From Thiohalorhabdus sp. Cl-TMA (GTDB lineage: Bacteria; Pseudomonadota; Gammaproteobacteria; Thiohalorhabdales; Thiohalorhabdaceae): a stretch of 64,000 nucleotides of DNA. Every line of letters starts with the position of its first letter. Positions within the stretch are counted from its first letter, which is position 1. The DNA is taken from positions 62,001-126,000 of the forward strand of contig NZ_JBGUAW010000011.1 of NCBI RefSeq assembly GCF_041821045.1, given 5' to 3'. The position numbers and the translations under genes are program-made. The notes under the pieces were generated by a model. That model saw only the letters and a list, made by a program, of their open reading frames with translations, ran no database searches and had not been told where the DNA came from. This document shows positions 18,748 to 26,486 of the stretch, in pieces.

Positions 18748-19077
18748 ATGGATCGCGATTCCATAGAAATCGACGTACAGACCCTAGCCCGCTTGCGGGA
18801 AGCGTCCGGTCCGCTTACCGTTCTCGATGTCCGCGAATCCTGGGAGGTGTCCCACTGCGCGCTGGAGGACAGCCTGCATATTCCCATGGGCGAGGTCCCC
18901 TCCCGGATCGGCGAGCTGCCCGCCGAGGGCGCGCTGGTGGTGATGTGCCACCACGGAATGCGGAGCATGCAGGTGACGCAGTTCCTGCACCACATGGGCT
19001 ACGAAAACGCCCGCAATCTCGCCGGCGGGATCGACGCCTGGGCGGCCGAGGTGGATCCGGCCATGCCGCGCTACTGA
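18748..19077 (+). CDS. Rhodanese-like sulfurtransferase, single domain
   Basis: A 109-residue single rhodanese domain similar in size to GlpE. LDVRESWEVSHCALEDSLHI is the N-terminal signature and VVMCHHGMRSMQV holds the catalytic Cys in a CxxGxR-type loop, so it should be active in moving sulfane sulfur. The DAW segment at the end (GGIDAWAAEVDP) is also typical. The start is uncertain: ATG 18748 fits family length, while a GTG at 18712 would add 12 residues. It lies 66 bases before the pilU-like gene on the same strand. Confidence 0.88.
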   Translation: MDRDSIEIDVQTLARLREASGPLTVLDVRESWEVSHCALEDSLHIPMGEVPSRIGELPAEGALVVMCHHGMRSMQVTQFLHHMGYENARNLAGGIDAWAAEVDPAMPRY

Positions 19078-19143
19078 GCGCGCGCCGCTCCGTCGAAGAG
19101 CCCGCCCCACGCCGAACCACCCCTGGCGCACGAGGAGACCCGT

Positions 19144-20316
19144 ATGGCCGACCTTTCCATGGAATCCCTGCTGAAGCTCATGGTCCAGAATCAGGGCAGC
19201 GACCTGTTCCTGAGCGTCGGCGCGCCTCCGGCCATGAAGATCGACGGCGAGATGAAACGGTTCAAGACCGAGAACCTGTCCCCCGAAGACACCGACCACC
19301 TCGCCCGCGAGATCCTGGACACCGAGCAGGCCTGGGAGGAGTTCCGCGCCAAGGGGGGCGCCAACCTCGCCCTCTCCTACGAGAATGTGGGCCGCTTCCG
19401 CGCCAACGTCTTCCGGCAGCGCCACAGCGTCGGCATGGTTATCCGGCGCATCAACACCCAGGTGCCCTCCTTCGAGGAACTGGGGCTCCCGGAGGCCCTC
19501 AAGGACATCGCCTCCTACAACCGGGGGCTGGTGTTCGTGATCGGCGCCACCGGGTCCGGGAAGTCCACCACACTGGCCTCCATGATCGACTACCGGAACC
19601 GCAACCAGGCCGGCCACATCCTCACACTGGAGGATCCCATCGAGTTCATCCACGAGCACAAGAAGTCCTTGGTCAACCAGCGCGAGATCGGGATGGATGC
19701 CGAGGATTGGGAATCCGCCCTGAACGACGCCCTTCGCCAGGCCCCCGACGTGGTGCTGGTGGGCGAGATCCGCAACCGGGACTCCATGGAGCACGCCCTC
19801 CATCTGGCGGATACGGGACACCTAACCCTGGCCACCCTGCATTCCACCAATGCCGCGCAGACCCTGGACCGCATCCGCAACATGTTCCCCGAGGATCGCC
19901 ATTCCCAGATCCTCCAGGACATCTCCCTAAACCTGCGCGCCATCGTGGGCCAGCGGCTGGCCCGCCGCCCCGAGGGCGGACGCGCGGGCGTTCTGGAAGT
20001 GTTCGTCAACACGCCCCGGGCGGCGGACTTCATCATCGGCGAGCAGTTCGGCGCCCTCAAGGACGTCATGGAGGAGGACCAGCAGTTCGGTATGCAGAGC
20101 TTCGACGAGGCGGCCACGGCCCTCTACAAGGAGGGCAAGATCGACGCGGAGGAGGCCATGCGCCAGGCGGATTCCGCCAACAACGTGCGCATTGCCATCA
20201 AGAACTTCGAGCGCGAGCAGCAGGGTGCCGAAGGCGAAGGAGAGGACGAGGGACCCGAGATCCCGGACTTCGAGATCCAGGACCAGGAGCCGGAAGGGGA
20301 TAAGGATCCCGAATAA
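19144..20316 (+). CDS. pilU: PilT/PilU-family type IV pilus retraction ATPase, PilU type
   Basis: A 390-residue hexameric ATPase for twitching motility. It has the PilT-type N-terminal domain (MVQNQGSDLFLSVGAPP), Walker A GATGSGKST at about residue 137, an Asp box (TLEDPIEF), Walker B VVLVGEIRNRDSMEHAL, and the His box TLATLHSTNAAQ. The C-terminal QFGMQSFDEA matches PilU rather than PilT, followed by an acidic tail rich in Glu and Asp. GAGGAG precedes the ATG at 19144. PilT, which usually sits directly upstream of PilU, is missing here; a rhodanese takes its place. Confidence 0.88.
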   Translation: MADLSMESLLKLMVQNQGSDLFLSVGAPPAMKIDGEMKRFKTENLSPEDTDHLAREILDTEQAWEEFRAKGGANLALSYENVGRFRANVFRQRHSVGMVIRRINTQVPSFEELGLPEALKDIASYNRGLVFVIGATGSGKSTTLASMIDYRNRNQAGHILTLEDPIEFIHEHKKSLVNQREIGMDAEDWESALNDALRQAPDVVLVGEIRNRDSMEHALHLADTGHLTLATLHSTNAAQTLDRIRNMFPEDRHSQILQDISLNLRAIVGQRLARRPEGGRAGVLEVFVNTPRAADFIIGEQFGALKDVMEEDQQFGMQSFDEAATALYKEGKIDAEEAMRQADSANNVRIAIKNFEREQQGAEGEGEDEGPEIPDFEIQDQEPEGDKDPE

Positions 20317-20421
20317 CCCCGGGCCCCCTCCCCCGCCCTCCTGGTTCTACCCCATGGACGCTCTGTTACAAGGCGGGTATGCCGGTAAATAGGATTCAGA
20401 CCATTTATCGGAGTCATACCC

Positions 20422-20565
20422 ATGTCGTTACCGTTGTGGAAGCAAACCGCGAAGACCGCCCTGGCGCTCTTCTTCGCCCTGGCCGTGGCCGGATGCAATA
20501 CCATGGAGGGCGCCGGCGAGGATATGGAAGAGGCCGGCGAGGAGACGCAGGACGCCGCCGAATGA
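20422..20565 (+). CDS. Entericidin A/B-like small lipoprotein
   Basis: A 47-residue micropeptide: a Lys-containing hydrophobic signal (TAKTALALFFALAVAGC) with Cys25 as lipidation site, then an acidic mature part with repeated GAGEDMEEAGEET-type segments ending QDAAE. This layout matches entericidin/EcnAB lipoproteins, which in enterobacteria form a stationary-phase toxin-antidote pair. GGAG lies eight bases before the ATG. A second copy of the pair is not visible. The mature peptide carries a strong negative charge, like the antidote EcnA type, but a toxin role is not shown. Confidence 0.75.
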   Translation: MSLPLWKQTAKTALALFFALAVAGCNTMEGAGEDMEEAGEETQDAAE

Positions 20566-20611
20566 GCCTCCTTCTGGCCTTGCCGCGGCAATAAGCCAGT
20601 GGCACCGGCCT

Positions 20612-20635
20612 CCACGGCGGCATGGCCTGCCGTGG
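20612..20635. terminator. Hairpin between the entericidin-like gene and the sensor kinase gene
   Basis: CCACGGCGGC pairs with GCC-T-GCCGTGG around an ATG loop, giving about ten base pairs with one bulge. It sits between two convergent genes, so it may serve both, but no T run follows on either strand; call it a terminator candidate only. Confidence 0.4.
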
Positions 20636-20647
20636 GACGCCGACCCC

Positions 20648-22012
20648 CTACCCCGCTTCCGGCGCCGGCGGCAGGTGGACGGTGACCCGCAGCCCGCCGC
20701 CGGGCCGGTTGGCCAGCGTGATATCGCCGCCGTGGGAGCGGACCACGTCCCGGGCGATGGCCAGACCCAGGCCGATGCCGCCGGTTTCCGGATTGCGGGA
20801 ATCCTCCAGGCGTACGTAGGGGTCGAAGACCCGCTCCGCATCCGCCTCCGGTATTCCGGGGCCGTCGTCGTCCACGAGGATGCGCGGGCCCGCCGCGTCC
20901 GCCTCCAGGGTGACCCGGGCCCGCCCGCCGTAGGCCACGGCATTCTCCACGAGGTTGCGTACCGCCCGTTTCAGGGCGGTGGCCCGCACCGGGCTGACCA
21001 CCCGCTCAAGCGCGCCGCAGGTCACGTCCATGCGGAGGTCCCGCAGGTCCTCGCAGAGGCTGTCCAGCAGCGCCCCCAGATCCACCGGGTGGATCGCCTC
21101 CCCCTGCCCCTCCTGGTGCGCGAAGGAGAGGGCCGCCTCGGTCATCCGCTGCATTTCCTCCAGGGTAGCCACCATGCGCTCCCGGCCTTCGCCCTCCGGG
21201 AGCATCTCGGCACGCAGGCGCAGGGAGGTGAGCGGCGTGCGGAGATCGTGGGAGATAGCGGCGAGCATCCGGGTCCGGTCGCGGACGAAACGGTCCAGCC
21301 GCTCCTGCATGGCGTTGAAGGCGCGGATGGTGCGCCGCACGTCCTCCGGCCCCTGCTCGGGAACGGCTTCGGGCGTGTCACCGCGGCCGAAGCGCTCCGC
21401 CGCGCCCGCCAGCCGGGCCAGGGGCCGGGTGGTGCGGCGCACCAGCAGGACCACCACCACCGCCAGGGCCAGGGCGGAAAGGCTCAGGGAGAGCAGCGGC
21501 GGACCGAGCCACTTCCAGGAATGGTCATGGTGCAGCAGCACCACGTTCAGCCATTGCCCTCCGGGACCGGGCACGGAGACCGCGAACACCGGCTTTCGGG
21601 GCGGGCCGGGACGCCCACGGGCGTGGCCGCCGTGGTCCGCCCTGCGCTCCGGGGGAATGGGACCGGCGCGGTAGGCCGTGGGCGCCCCGCCCAGCAGCTC
21701 GGCGAGGCGGCGCTGCAAGGGGTGCACCGGGCCGTTCGCGGCCGCCGGCACGGCCGGTCGCGGCCCCAGGTAGAACCGGCGCCAGTGCGCGCTTACTGAA
21801 TCCAGATAGCGCGGATGCAGCCGGGAAGGTGCCTCCTCCAGGAACCGAGCTGCGTCCGCGATGCGCATGGCCATGCGGTCCCGGCGGATGTCCTCCACGG
21901 CCCGGTCGCGCTCGGCGATGAGGATCAGCAGGCTGACCACCTGGGCCACCGTCAGGGTAAGCACCAGCACGGCGATCATCCGGCCGGCCATGCTCCGGGG
22001 CAGTAGCCGCAT
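20648..22012 (-). CDS. Sensor histidine kinase (EnvZ/CpxA type)
   Basis: A 454-residue membrane kinase. It has a first membrane helix at about residues 11-31, a periplasmic loop rich in Pro, Arg and His (DHGGHARGRPGPPRKP), a second helix at about 170-190, a HAMP domain, the phospho-His in LAAISHDLRTPLTSLRLRAE, NLVENAVAYGG, DDDGPGIPEADAERVFDPY, and GLGLAIARDV. Its start codon shares one base with the stop of the response regulator (TGATG), so the two are coupled. The His-rich periplasmic loop suggests metal sensing, which is inference. Confidence 0.92.
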   Translation of the reverse strand: MRLLPRSMAGRMIAVLVLTLTVAQVVSLLILIAERDRAVEDIRRDRMAMRIADAARFLEEAPSRLHPRYLDSVSAHWRRFYLGPRPAVPAAANGPVHPLQRRLAELLGGAPTAYRAGPIPPERRADHGGHARGRPGPPRKPVFAVSVPGPGGQWLNVVLLHHDHSWKWLGPPLLSLSLSALALAVVVVLLVRRTTRPLARLAGAAERFGRGDTPEAVPEQGPEDVRRTIRAFNAMQERLDRFVRDRTRMLAAISHDLRTPLTSLRLRAEMLPEGEGRERMVATLEEMQRMTEAALSFAHQEGQGEAIHPVDLGALLDSLCEDLRDLRMDVTCGALERVVSPVRATALKRAVRNLVENAVAYGGRARVTLEADAAGPRILVDDDGPGIPEADAERVFDPYVRLEDSRNPETGGIGLGLAIARDVVRSHGGDITLANRPGGGLRVTVHLPPAPEAG

Positions 22013-22749
22013 CAGAGCCGCTCCGGATCGGCGGTGAACTGGTACCCGGCGCCCCAGATGGTCTTTATGAGCCCGGGGTGGGCAGGATCCGCCTCGATCT
22101 TGCGGCGTAGGCGGCTGACCTGGTTGTCGATGCTGCGGTCATAGGCGCCCGCCTCTCGCCCCCGGGTGCGGTCCAGGAGCTGGTCGCGGCTGAGCACCAC
22201 GCGCGGGTGGTCGAGAAAAGCCATGAGCAGATTGAATTCCCCGGTGCTCAGCGGCAGGGCCACGCCGTCCGGACCGACTACCTCCCGCTGGGCCACATCC
22301 AGGACCCGGCCGCCGAAGGCGATGCGCTCGGCATCGCCGGCGGAACGCTGCGGCGGCAGGCTGTTGGTGCGGCGCAGCACGGCCTTGACCCGGGCCAGCA
22401 GCTCGCGCGGGTTGAAGGGCTTGGTGAGGTAGTCATCGGCGCCCAGCTCCAGTCCGATCACCCGGTCCGTGTCCTCCGCCACGGCGGTCAGGAAGATCAC
22501 CGGAAGCTCGGTGGTGGCGCGCAGGTGCCGACAGAGGGAAAGGCCGTCCTCGCCCGGCATCATGATGTCCAGCACCACCAGATCCAACGCCGCCTCGCGC
22601 AGGACCCGCCGCGCGGCCTCCCCGTCCGCCGCCACGGAGACGCGATAGCCCTGCCGCTCCAGGTATTCCGACAACAGCTCGCGGATCTCCCGATGGTCGT
22701 CCACCACCAGGATGTGCGAACCCTCCGCGCCCGGTTCCACCGCGGTCAT
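22012..22749 (-). CDS. OmpR/PhoB-family response regulator
   Basis: A 245-residue regulator with a receiver (ILVVDDHREIRELLSEYLER; phospho-Asp in LVVLDIMMPGEDG; KPFNPRELLARV) and a winged-helix DNA-binding domain ending KTIWGAGYQF. AAGGAG lies upstream of the ATG at 22749. It is first in the operon with its kinase. The divergent EF-hand gene and the tandem TGTAAC/TGTACC sites in the 198-base spacer suggest that it controls that gene and itself. Confidence 0.93.
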   Translation of the reverse strand: MTAVEPGAEGSHILVVDDHREIRELLSEYLERQGYRVSVAADGEAARRVLREAALDLVVLDIMMPGEDGLSLCRHLRATTELPVIFLTAVAEDTDRVIGLELGADDYLTKPFNPRELLARVKAVLRRTNSLPPQRSAGDAERIAFGGRVLDVAQREVVGPDGVALPLSTGEFNLLMAFLDHPRVVLSRDQLLDRTRGREAGAYDRSIDNQVSRLRRKIEADPAHPGLIKTIWGAGYQFTADPERL

Positions 22750-22818
22750 CTCCCTCGCTCCTTTACGCTATGCGGTCTGCACTCTACCGCTCCCCCCCGG
22801 CGGCGCGCAGGAAAGATT

Positions 22819-22834
22819 TGTAACGAAATGTACC
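22819..22834. promoter_or_regulatory. Tandem half-sites, candidate response-regulator operator
   Basis: TGTAAC at 22819-22824 and TGTACC at 22829-22834 are spaced ten bases apart on the same strand, as expected for tandem binding by OmpR/PhoB-type winged-helix dimers. They lie in the spacer between the divergent response regulator and EF-hand genes. Assignment to this regulator is inference from position. Confidence 0.5.
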
Positions 22835-22947
22835 GAAGCGCGGCAGCCGCCACATGTGGCGACAAAAAACCCTTTTCCCGACATATCCGCGCGACAGGCG
22901 GGCGCTGTAATGCGGTGACATGAACGGCAACCTTTGGAGACTTCACC

Positions 22948-23415
22948 ATGCAGCGCAAGACGAAGCTGGGAATGGCCCTGGGCGTTACGTTGGTAGCGGG
23001 CACCCTGTTGGCGAGCGGAGTCGTGCTCGCCGGCGGCTCCTGCAAGGGGGGCGGTCCGGGCCGCGGCCCCGACCCGCTGGAACGGTTCGACACCAACGGC
23101 GACGGCAAACTCACCACCGAGGAGCTCCGCGACTTCCGGACCGAGCGCCTGCACAAGTTCGACAAGAACGGCGACGGCCACCTGGGTCTGGACGAGTTCG
23201 AGGGTGCCTGGCTGGCCGGGATGGAAACCCGCATGGTGCGGCGGTTCCAGCATTTCGACCGCGACGGCAGCGGCGAGGTCACCGAGGAGGAATACCTGCG
23301 TCCCGTGACGCGCATGATGCGGCATCTCGACCGTGACGGGGACGGCACGGTAACCCGCGAGGAGCTGCGGAAGATGCACCGGTACCACGGCGGCCCGCGG
23401 CGCGGACACCATTGA
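22948..23415 (+). CDS. Secreted EF-hand calcium-binding protein
   Basis: A 155-residue protein with a signal peptide (hydrophobic residues 7-28, cleavage near VLAGG) and four EF-hand-like loops: FDTNGDGKLTTEEL, FDKNGDGHLGLDEF, FDRDGSGEVTEEEY and LDRDGDGTVTREEL. Each shows the D-x-[DN]-x-[DS]-G pattern that holds calcium. The C-terminus is rich in His, Arg and Gly and could bind another metal. TTGGAGA precedes the ATG. It is monocistronic with a clear terminator and is divergent from a two-component system that may regulate it. Confidence 0.88.
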   Translation: MQRKTKLGMALGVTLVAGTLLASGVVLAGGSCKGGGPGRGPDPLERFDTNGDGKLTTEELRDFRTERLHKFDKNGDGHLGLDEFEGAWLAGMETRMVRRFQHFDRDGSGEVTEEEYLRPVTRMMRHLDRDGDGTVTREELRKMHRYHGGPRRGHH

Positions 23416-23422
23416 AGCGAAC

Positions 23423-23445
23423 GGGGCGCCCTGGCGCCCCTTTTT
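23423..23445 (+). terminator. Intrinsic terminator of the EF-hand gene
   Basis: GGGGCGCC at 23423-23430 pairs perfectly with GGCGCCCC at 23433-23440 and is followed by TTTTT. The loop as drawn is only 2 nt, so the top pairs probably open. It sits just after the EF-hand stop codon. Confidence 0.88.
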
Positions 23446-23677
23446 CCCCTCCCCAGCCGCACCCCCCGGGATTCCGCCCATCGCCCGCCCCCGGCCACCG
23501 AGACTTCCGGCCACTCAGAAGGGTCCCGTAGCCGCGCCGGGCCCCGCCTAGGGCGAGTCCGGTTACCGGACTTTCGGGTGTTTTTCCGCTGTCTAACCTA
23601 TTAGCTCCCCCACTGACCGCGCCCCACCACCCCGCCGGGGTCCGCCCATTGCGCCTCCAGAGGAAGGGTTCCGGGAT

Positions 23678-24292
23678 ATGAGCAGGAATCGCCCCCAGCA
23701 CGTCGGCTTCATTCCGGACGGCAACCGGCGCTGGGCCCAGGAGCGGGGCATGCCCAAGCAGGAGGGCTACCCCTTCGGTGTGGAGCCCGGCCTGGCGCTC
23801 TTCGAGATGTGCCGCCGACAGGGCATCGACGAGATCTCCATCTACGGCTTCACGCAGGACAATACCCGCCGCCCCTCCGAACAGAAGGACGGCTTCAGCG
23901 CCGCCTGCGTGGATTTCGGGCTGGAGGTGGCCCGGCGCGGTGCCGCGCTGCTGGTGGTTGGAGACGAGTCGGCCGCGCCCTTTCCCCCGGCACTGCGCGA
24001 ATTCCGCACACGGCAGGGCACGGGTACCCGGGTCAACCTGCTGGTCAATTACGGCTGGGAATGGGATCTGCGGGGGCTGCGCGACACCGGCCGGCTGCGC
24101 TCGGATCCGGTCCCGCGGCTCGACCTCATCGTCCGCTGGGGAGGCGGACGCCGACTGAGCGGCTTCTTGCCGGTGCAGTCCGTCTATGCCGATTTCTACG
24201 TAGTGGAGGACTACTGGCCCGATTTCCGTCCGGAGCACTTCCGGCAAGCGCTGGACTGGTTCCGGAACCAGGACCGCACTCTGGGGGGCTGA
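23678..24292 (+). CDS. Short cis-prenyltransferase homologue (undecaprenyl diphosphate synthase family)
   Basis: A 204-residue protein with family blocks: HVGFIPDGNRRWA near the N-terminus, matching the HIAIIMDGNGRWA diphosphate-binding motif with Pro for Met; YGFTQDNTRRPSEQ; LLVNYGW; and DLIVRWGGGRRLSGFLPVQS, in place of the usual DLLIRTGGEQRISNFLLWQ. The Glu of the GGE motif, which helps bind isopentenyl diphosphate and magnesium, is Gly here. It is about 45 residues shorter than UppS, mostly in the middle. It is probably a paralogue, not the essential enzyme; the product cannot be predicted. Four to six bases before the ATG is a weak GGG(A)TAT site. Confidence 0.8.
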   Translation: MSRNRPQHVGFIPDGNRRWAQERGMPKQEGYPFGVEPGLALFEMCRRQGIDEISIYGFTQDNTRRPSEQKDGFSAACVDFGLEVARRGAALLVVGDESAAPFPPALREFRTRQGTGTRVNLLVNYGWEWDLRGLRDTGRLRSDPVPRLDLIVRWGGGRRLSGFLPVQSVYADFYVVEDYWPDFRPEHFRQALDWFRNQDRTLGG

Positions 24293-24379
24293 GGCCGAAT
24301 CCGGCGAGCCGCCGATCAAAGCCCGCGGCAGCCGTGCCGCTACCGGTGCGCGTTTCCGCGGCTGCGCTTGGACGCCGCG

Positions 24380-25200
24380 CTAGGTGCCGAAATTCCGGCG
24401 CAGGCGGAATCCGCCGTAGTAGCTGCGGCTCGGCATTGCCATCGTTGACGTAGTACTCCCCGAAATAGGAGACGTCCACGGCGGCGTAGCCACCCTTCTC
24501 CGGCTGGTAGGCCAGCTCCACCTGGCCGTAATGGCGGGGGGTCCCGGGCAGCTCGTTGCCGTCCAGGTTGGTCCCGCCCTCCTCGAAGTCCGTGAATTCG
24601 TAGTCGGAGTAGGTGTAGGCAAGGGCAGCGGCCAGATCCCGCGCCAGCGCCGCCCGCGCGCTCAGCTCCATGCCGTCCCGCACGGTCTCGCCGGCGTTGA
24701 CGTAGTAGCTCCGCCCCTGCTGGCCCGGGCAGCCCCGGGAGATCAGCTCGTCGCGGGTCTCGATCCGGAAGAGCGCCAGACTGTAGCTGAAGAGGCTGAT
24801 GTCGCCGCGCGCGCCCGCCTCGTAGTTGCGGGCCTTCTGCGGATCCAGCCCGCGGAAGCCGCCGCCCGCGCAACGGGCGAACTCGGTGGTGGTGGTGGGG
24901 GTCTCGCCGGTTCCGGAAATCCCGCCAGTCCGCGAAGGTGCGCAGCCGGATCTTGTGGTGGGCGTCCAGTCGGCTCTCATAGACCAGGCCCACCTGCTGC
25001 TCGTCCACCTCCTCCCCGGCGTCGTACTGCAGGTTGCCGGAGCTGGCCTGGTCCCGGTCCTCCTCCACCTGCTCGGCGGTCAGTGCGCCCGGGTACCGCG
25101 CCCGCTCGGTTGAACCGCTCCGGATCGTAGAAGACCCGGGCCGCCTCCGCCCCTTGCATGCAGATGGTACTTTCGAGCATCAGCCGGGCGCGGAAGGTGT
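24380..25200 (-). pseudogene. Remnant of a TonB-dependent receptor (frameshifted C-terminal barrel)
   Basis: Three minus-strand frames together read like the end of an outer-membrane receptor barrel. The first holds VFYDPERFNRAG and then QASSGNLQYDAGEEVDEQ with LVYESRLDAHHKIRLRTFAD. The second holds NYEAGARGDISLFSYSLALF, VNAGETVRDGMELSAR and TYSDYEFTDFEEGGTNLDGN. The third gives the final strand SRSYYGGFRLRRNFGT and a stop at 24380-24382. At least two or three frame changes join them, and no N-terminal signal, TonB box or plug is found upstream. It is a decayed 3' fragment of a siderophore- or metal-type receptor. The 5' boundary is approximate. Confidence 0.75.
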
Positions 25201-25362
25201 CGGACTCCAGAGCCCGGCACCGGTTGGAGACGAACAGGCAGCCCAACGCAGCAGGGCCAGTGTGCTTTCCGGACTGCGGTCGTGTGGAATCCACCGTATG
25301 GGGCGTTCGGGCTCCCGGGACGGCGGGGGCGGGAGGCCCCCTTCCCGACTGCCACTACCGCG

Positions 25363-25626
25363 TCATGGTCCCTGCGAAAACCCCACCCGGTCCTGCCATG
25401 CCATGGATTCCAGGGCCTTCTGGAAGGCCAGGGGGCCCTTGGCGAAGGCCTTCCACTGGTCCCGGGTCATCCGATCCCGGTGAAAGCTGCCGCTGAAGGC
25501 CTCGATGCCCCAATCCAGGGCCTCCCCGGGGGCCAGATTGTGGTACTCCCGGTCGATAACGCCCCAGGCGAGCCGGATGGTGGCGACGCTCCGATATTCG
25601 TTTCCGTCCAGGTACACCTTGAACAT
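25363..25626 (-). CDS. Conserved hypothetical protein, 87 residues
   Basis: A small acidic protein starting MFKVYLDGNEYRSVATIRLAWG, with conserved-looking aromatic positions (WGVIDREYH, WKAFAKGPLAFQKAL). It has no signal or membrane segment. A GGGAG and an ACAGGGA lie upstream of the ATG at 25626. It follows the DUF1244 gene by 42 bases on the same strand and is probably in one operon with it. I do not recognise a family. Confidence 0.55.
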   Translation of the reverse strand: MFKVYLDGNEYRSVATIRLAWGVIDREYHNLAPGEALDWGIEAFSGSFHRDRMTRDQWKAFAKGPLAFQKALESMAWQDRVGFSQGP

Positions 25627-25668
25627 GTCCCTGTCTCCCTCCGGGGTAGCCCGATGGGAGGGGCGGGC

Positions 25669-25986
25669 CTAGTTGCCCGCCCCGGTATCGGCATGCAGGG
25701 GCTTGGAAGCCTCGAACTGCTGCTTCTGCTCCTCGGTGGCTTCCGCCTGATAGCGATCCTTCCATTCCCCGTAGGGCATGCCGTAGATGACCTCCCGGGC
25801 CTGCTCGTAATCCATGGCGACCTCCCGAGCCTGGGCCTCGGCCATGTACCACTTGGCCAGGCAGTTGCGGCAGAAGCCGGCCAGGTTCATGAGGTCGATG
25901 TTCTGCACATCGGTGCGATTCTGCAGGTGCTTCACAAGCCCGCGGAATGCGGCAGCCTCTATCTCGATACGCGTCTGCTCGTCCAT
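25669..25986 (-). CDS. DUF1244 family protein
   Basis: A 105-residue protein with the hallmark FCRNCLAKWY motif and the later VIYGMPYGEWKDRYQ block. The two close cysteines suggest a metal or redox role, but the family has no established function. The start at 25986 is chosen because GAGGAG lies just upstream and the protein then has family length. An extension upstream to 26064 is open but carries no matching sequence. Confidence 0.88.
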   Translation of the reverse strand: MDEQTRIEIEAAAFRGLVKHLQNRTDVQNIDLMNLAGFCRNCLAKWYMAEAQAREVAMDYEQAREVIYGMPYGEWKDRYQAEATEEQKQQFEASKPLHADTGAGN

Positions 25987-26375
25987 GAATGGCTCCTCGT
26001 TAATAGCAGGAAAACGGGCACACGGCCCGGGATTGGAAAATTGTTCGGCACCGGGCACCGCCATTGGGGGGCGGGCCCGGATCCGGCTCCGCGCCCGCCT
26101 TCGGCATGGCGCCCGGTACGAATACCGGCGACCGGGCCCGATATCCCCTTGGGCAGCCCGTATCGGACCGTGTTCGCTGTAAAGCGGGCCGACGGCCCGA
26201 CATCCGGGTCCGGGAATGCGGACAGCAGGGAAATCAGTCGTTCCAGCGGGCGGGCGAGGGAGAAGCCGGAAGCCTGAAACAGTAAACCGATTTTAACAAA
26301 AATTTCCGCTTTTGTTACCAGAAAAATCCTGTGTCTATACTAGCCAATGAGAAGAAAAAACCGAGGAAAGCAAAA
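25987..26375. other. Intergenic region with AT-rich promoter segment
   Basis: The left 290 bases have genome-like GC and hold no gene I can support. From about 26280 to 26380 the composition turns AT-rich. That part contains the inverted repeat and sigma-70-type promoter listed separately, which serve the downstream 36-codon ORF and the PRTase-HAD gene. Confidence 0.6.
26294..26341 (+). promoter_or_regulatory. Sigma-70-type promoter overlapped by an inverted repeat
   Basis: TTGTTA at 26312-26317 and TATACT at 26336-26341 are separated by 18 bases, close to the sigma-70 consensus. The perfect inverted repeat TAACAAAA-N8-TTTTGTTA (26294-26317) covers the -35 box and would suit a repressor. The predicted start near 26348 leaves about 28 bases of leader before the small ORF at 26376. 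Confidence 0.7.
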
Positions 26376-26486
26376 ATGAGCGAAAAACCTTACGCATACT
26401 ATAGGGAAGAAGCGCTTCCCCACGGCGGCCCCGGAAAACTATACGAAACCTTGAAAAGAAGCCGGGAGTGCGGGAGCCAACCATGA
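26376..26486 (+). CDS. 36-residue ORF translationally coupled to the PRTase-HAD gene
   Basis: ATG 26376 follows GAGGAAAG at the proper distance and encodes MSEKPYAYYREEALPHGGPG and 16 more residues (36 in all). Its TGA overlaps the ATG of the next gene (ATGA at 26483-26486), so the two should be translated together. The peptide is polar, with three Tyr near the N-terminus and a Lys/Arg-rich tail; no family is recognised. It could be a leader controlling translation of the next gene or a small functional peptide. Confidence 0.6.
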   Translation: MSEKPYAYYREEALPHGGPGKLYETLKRSRECGSQP

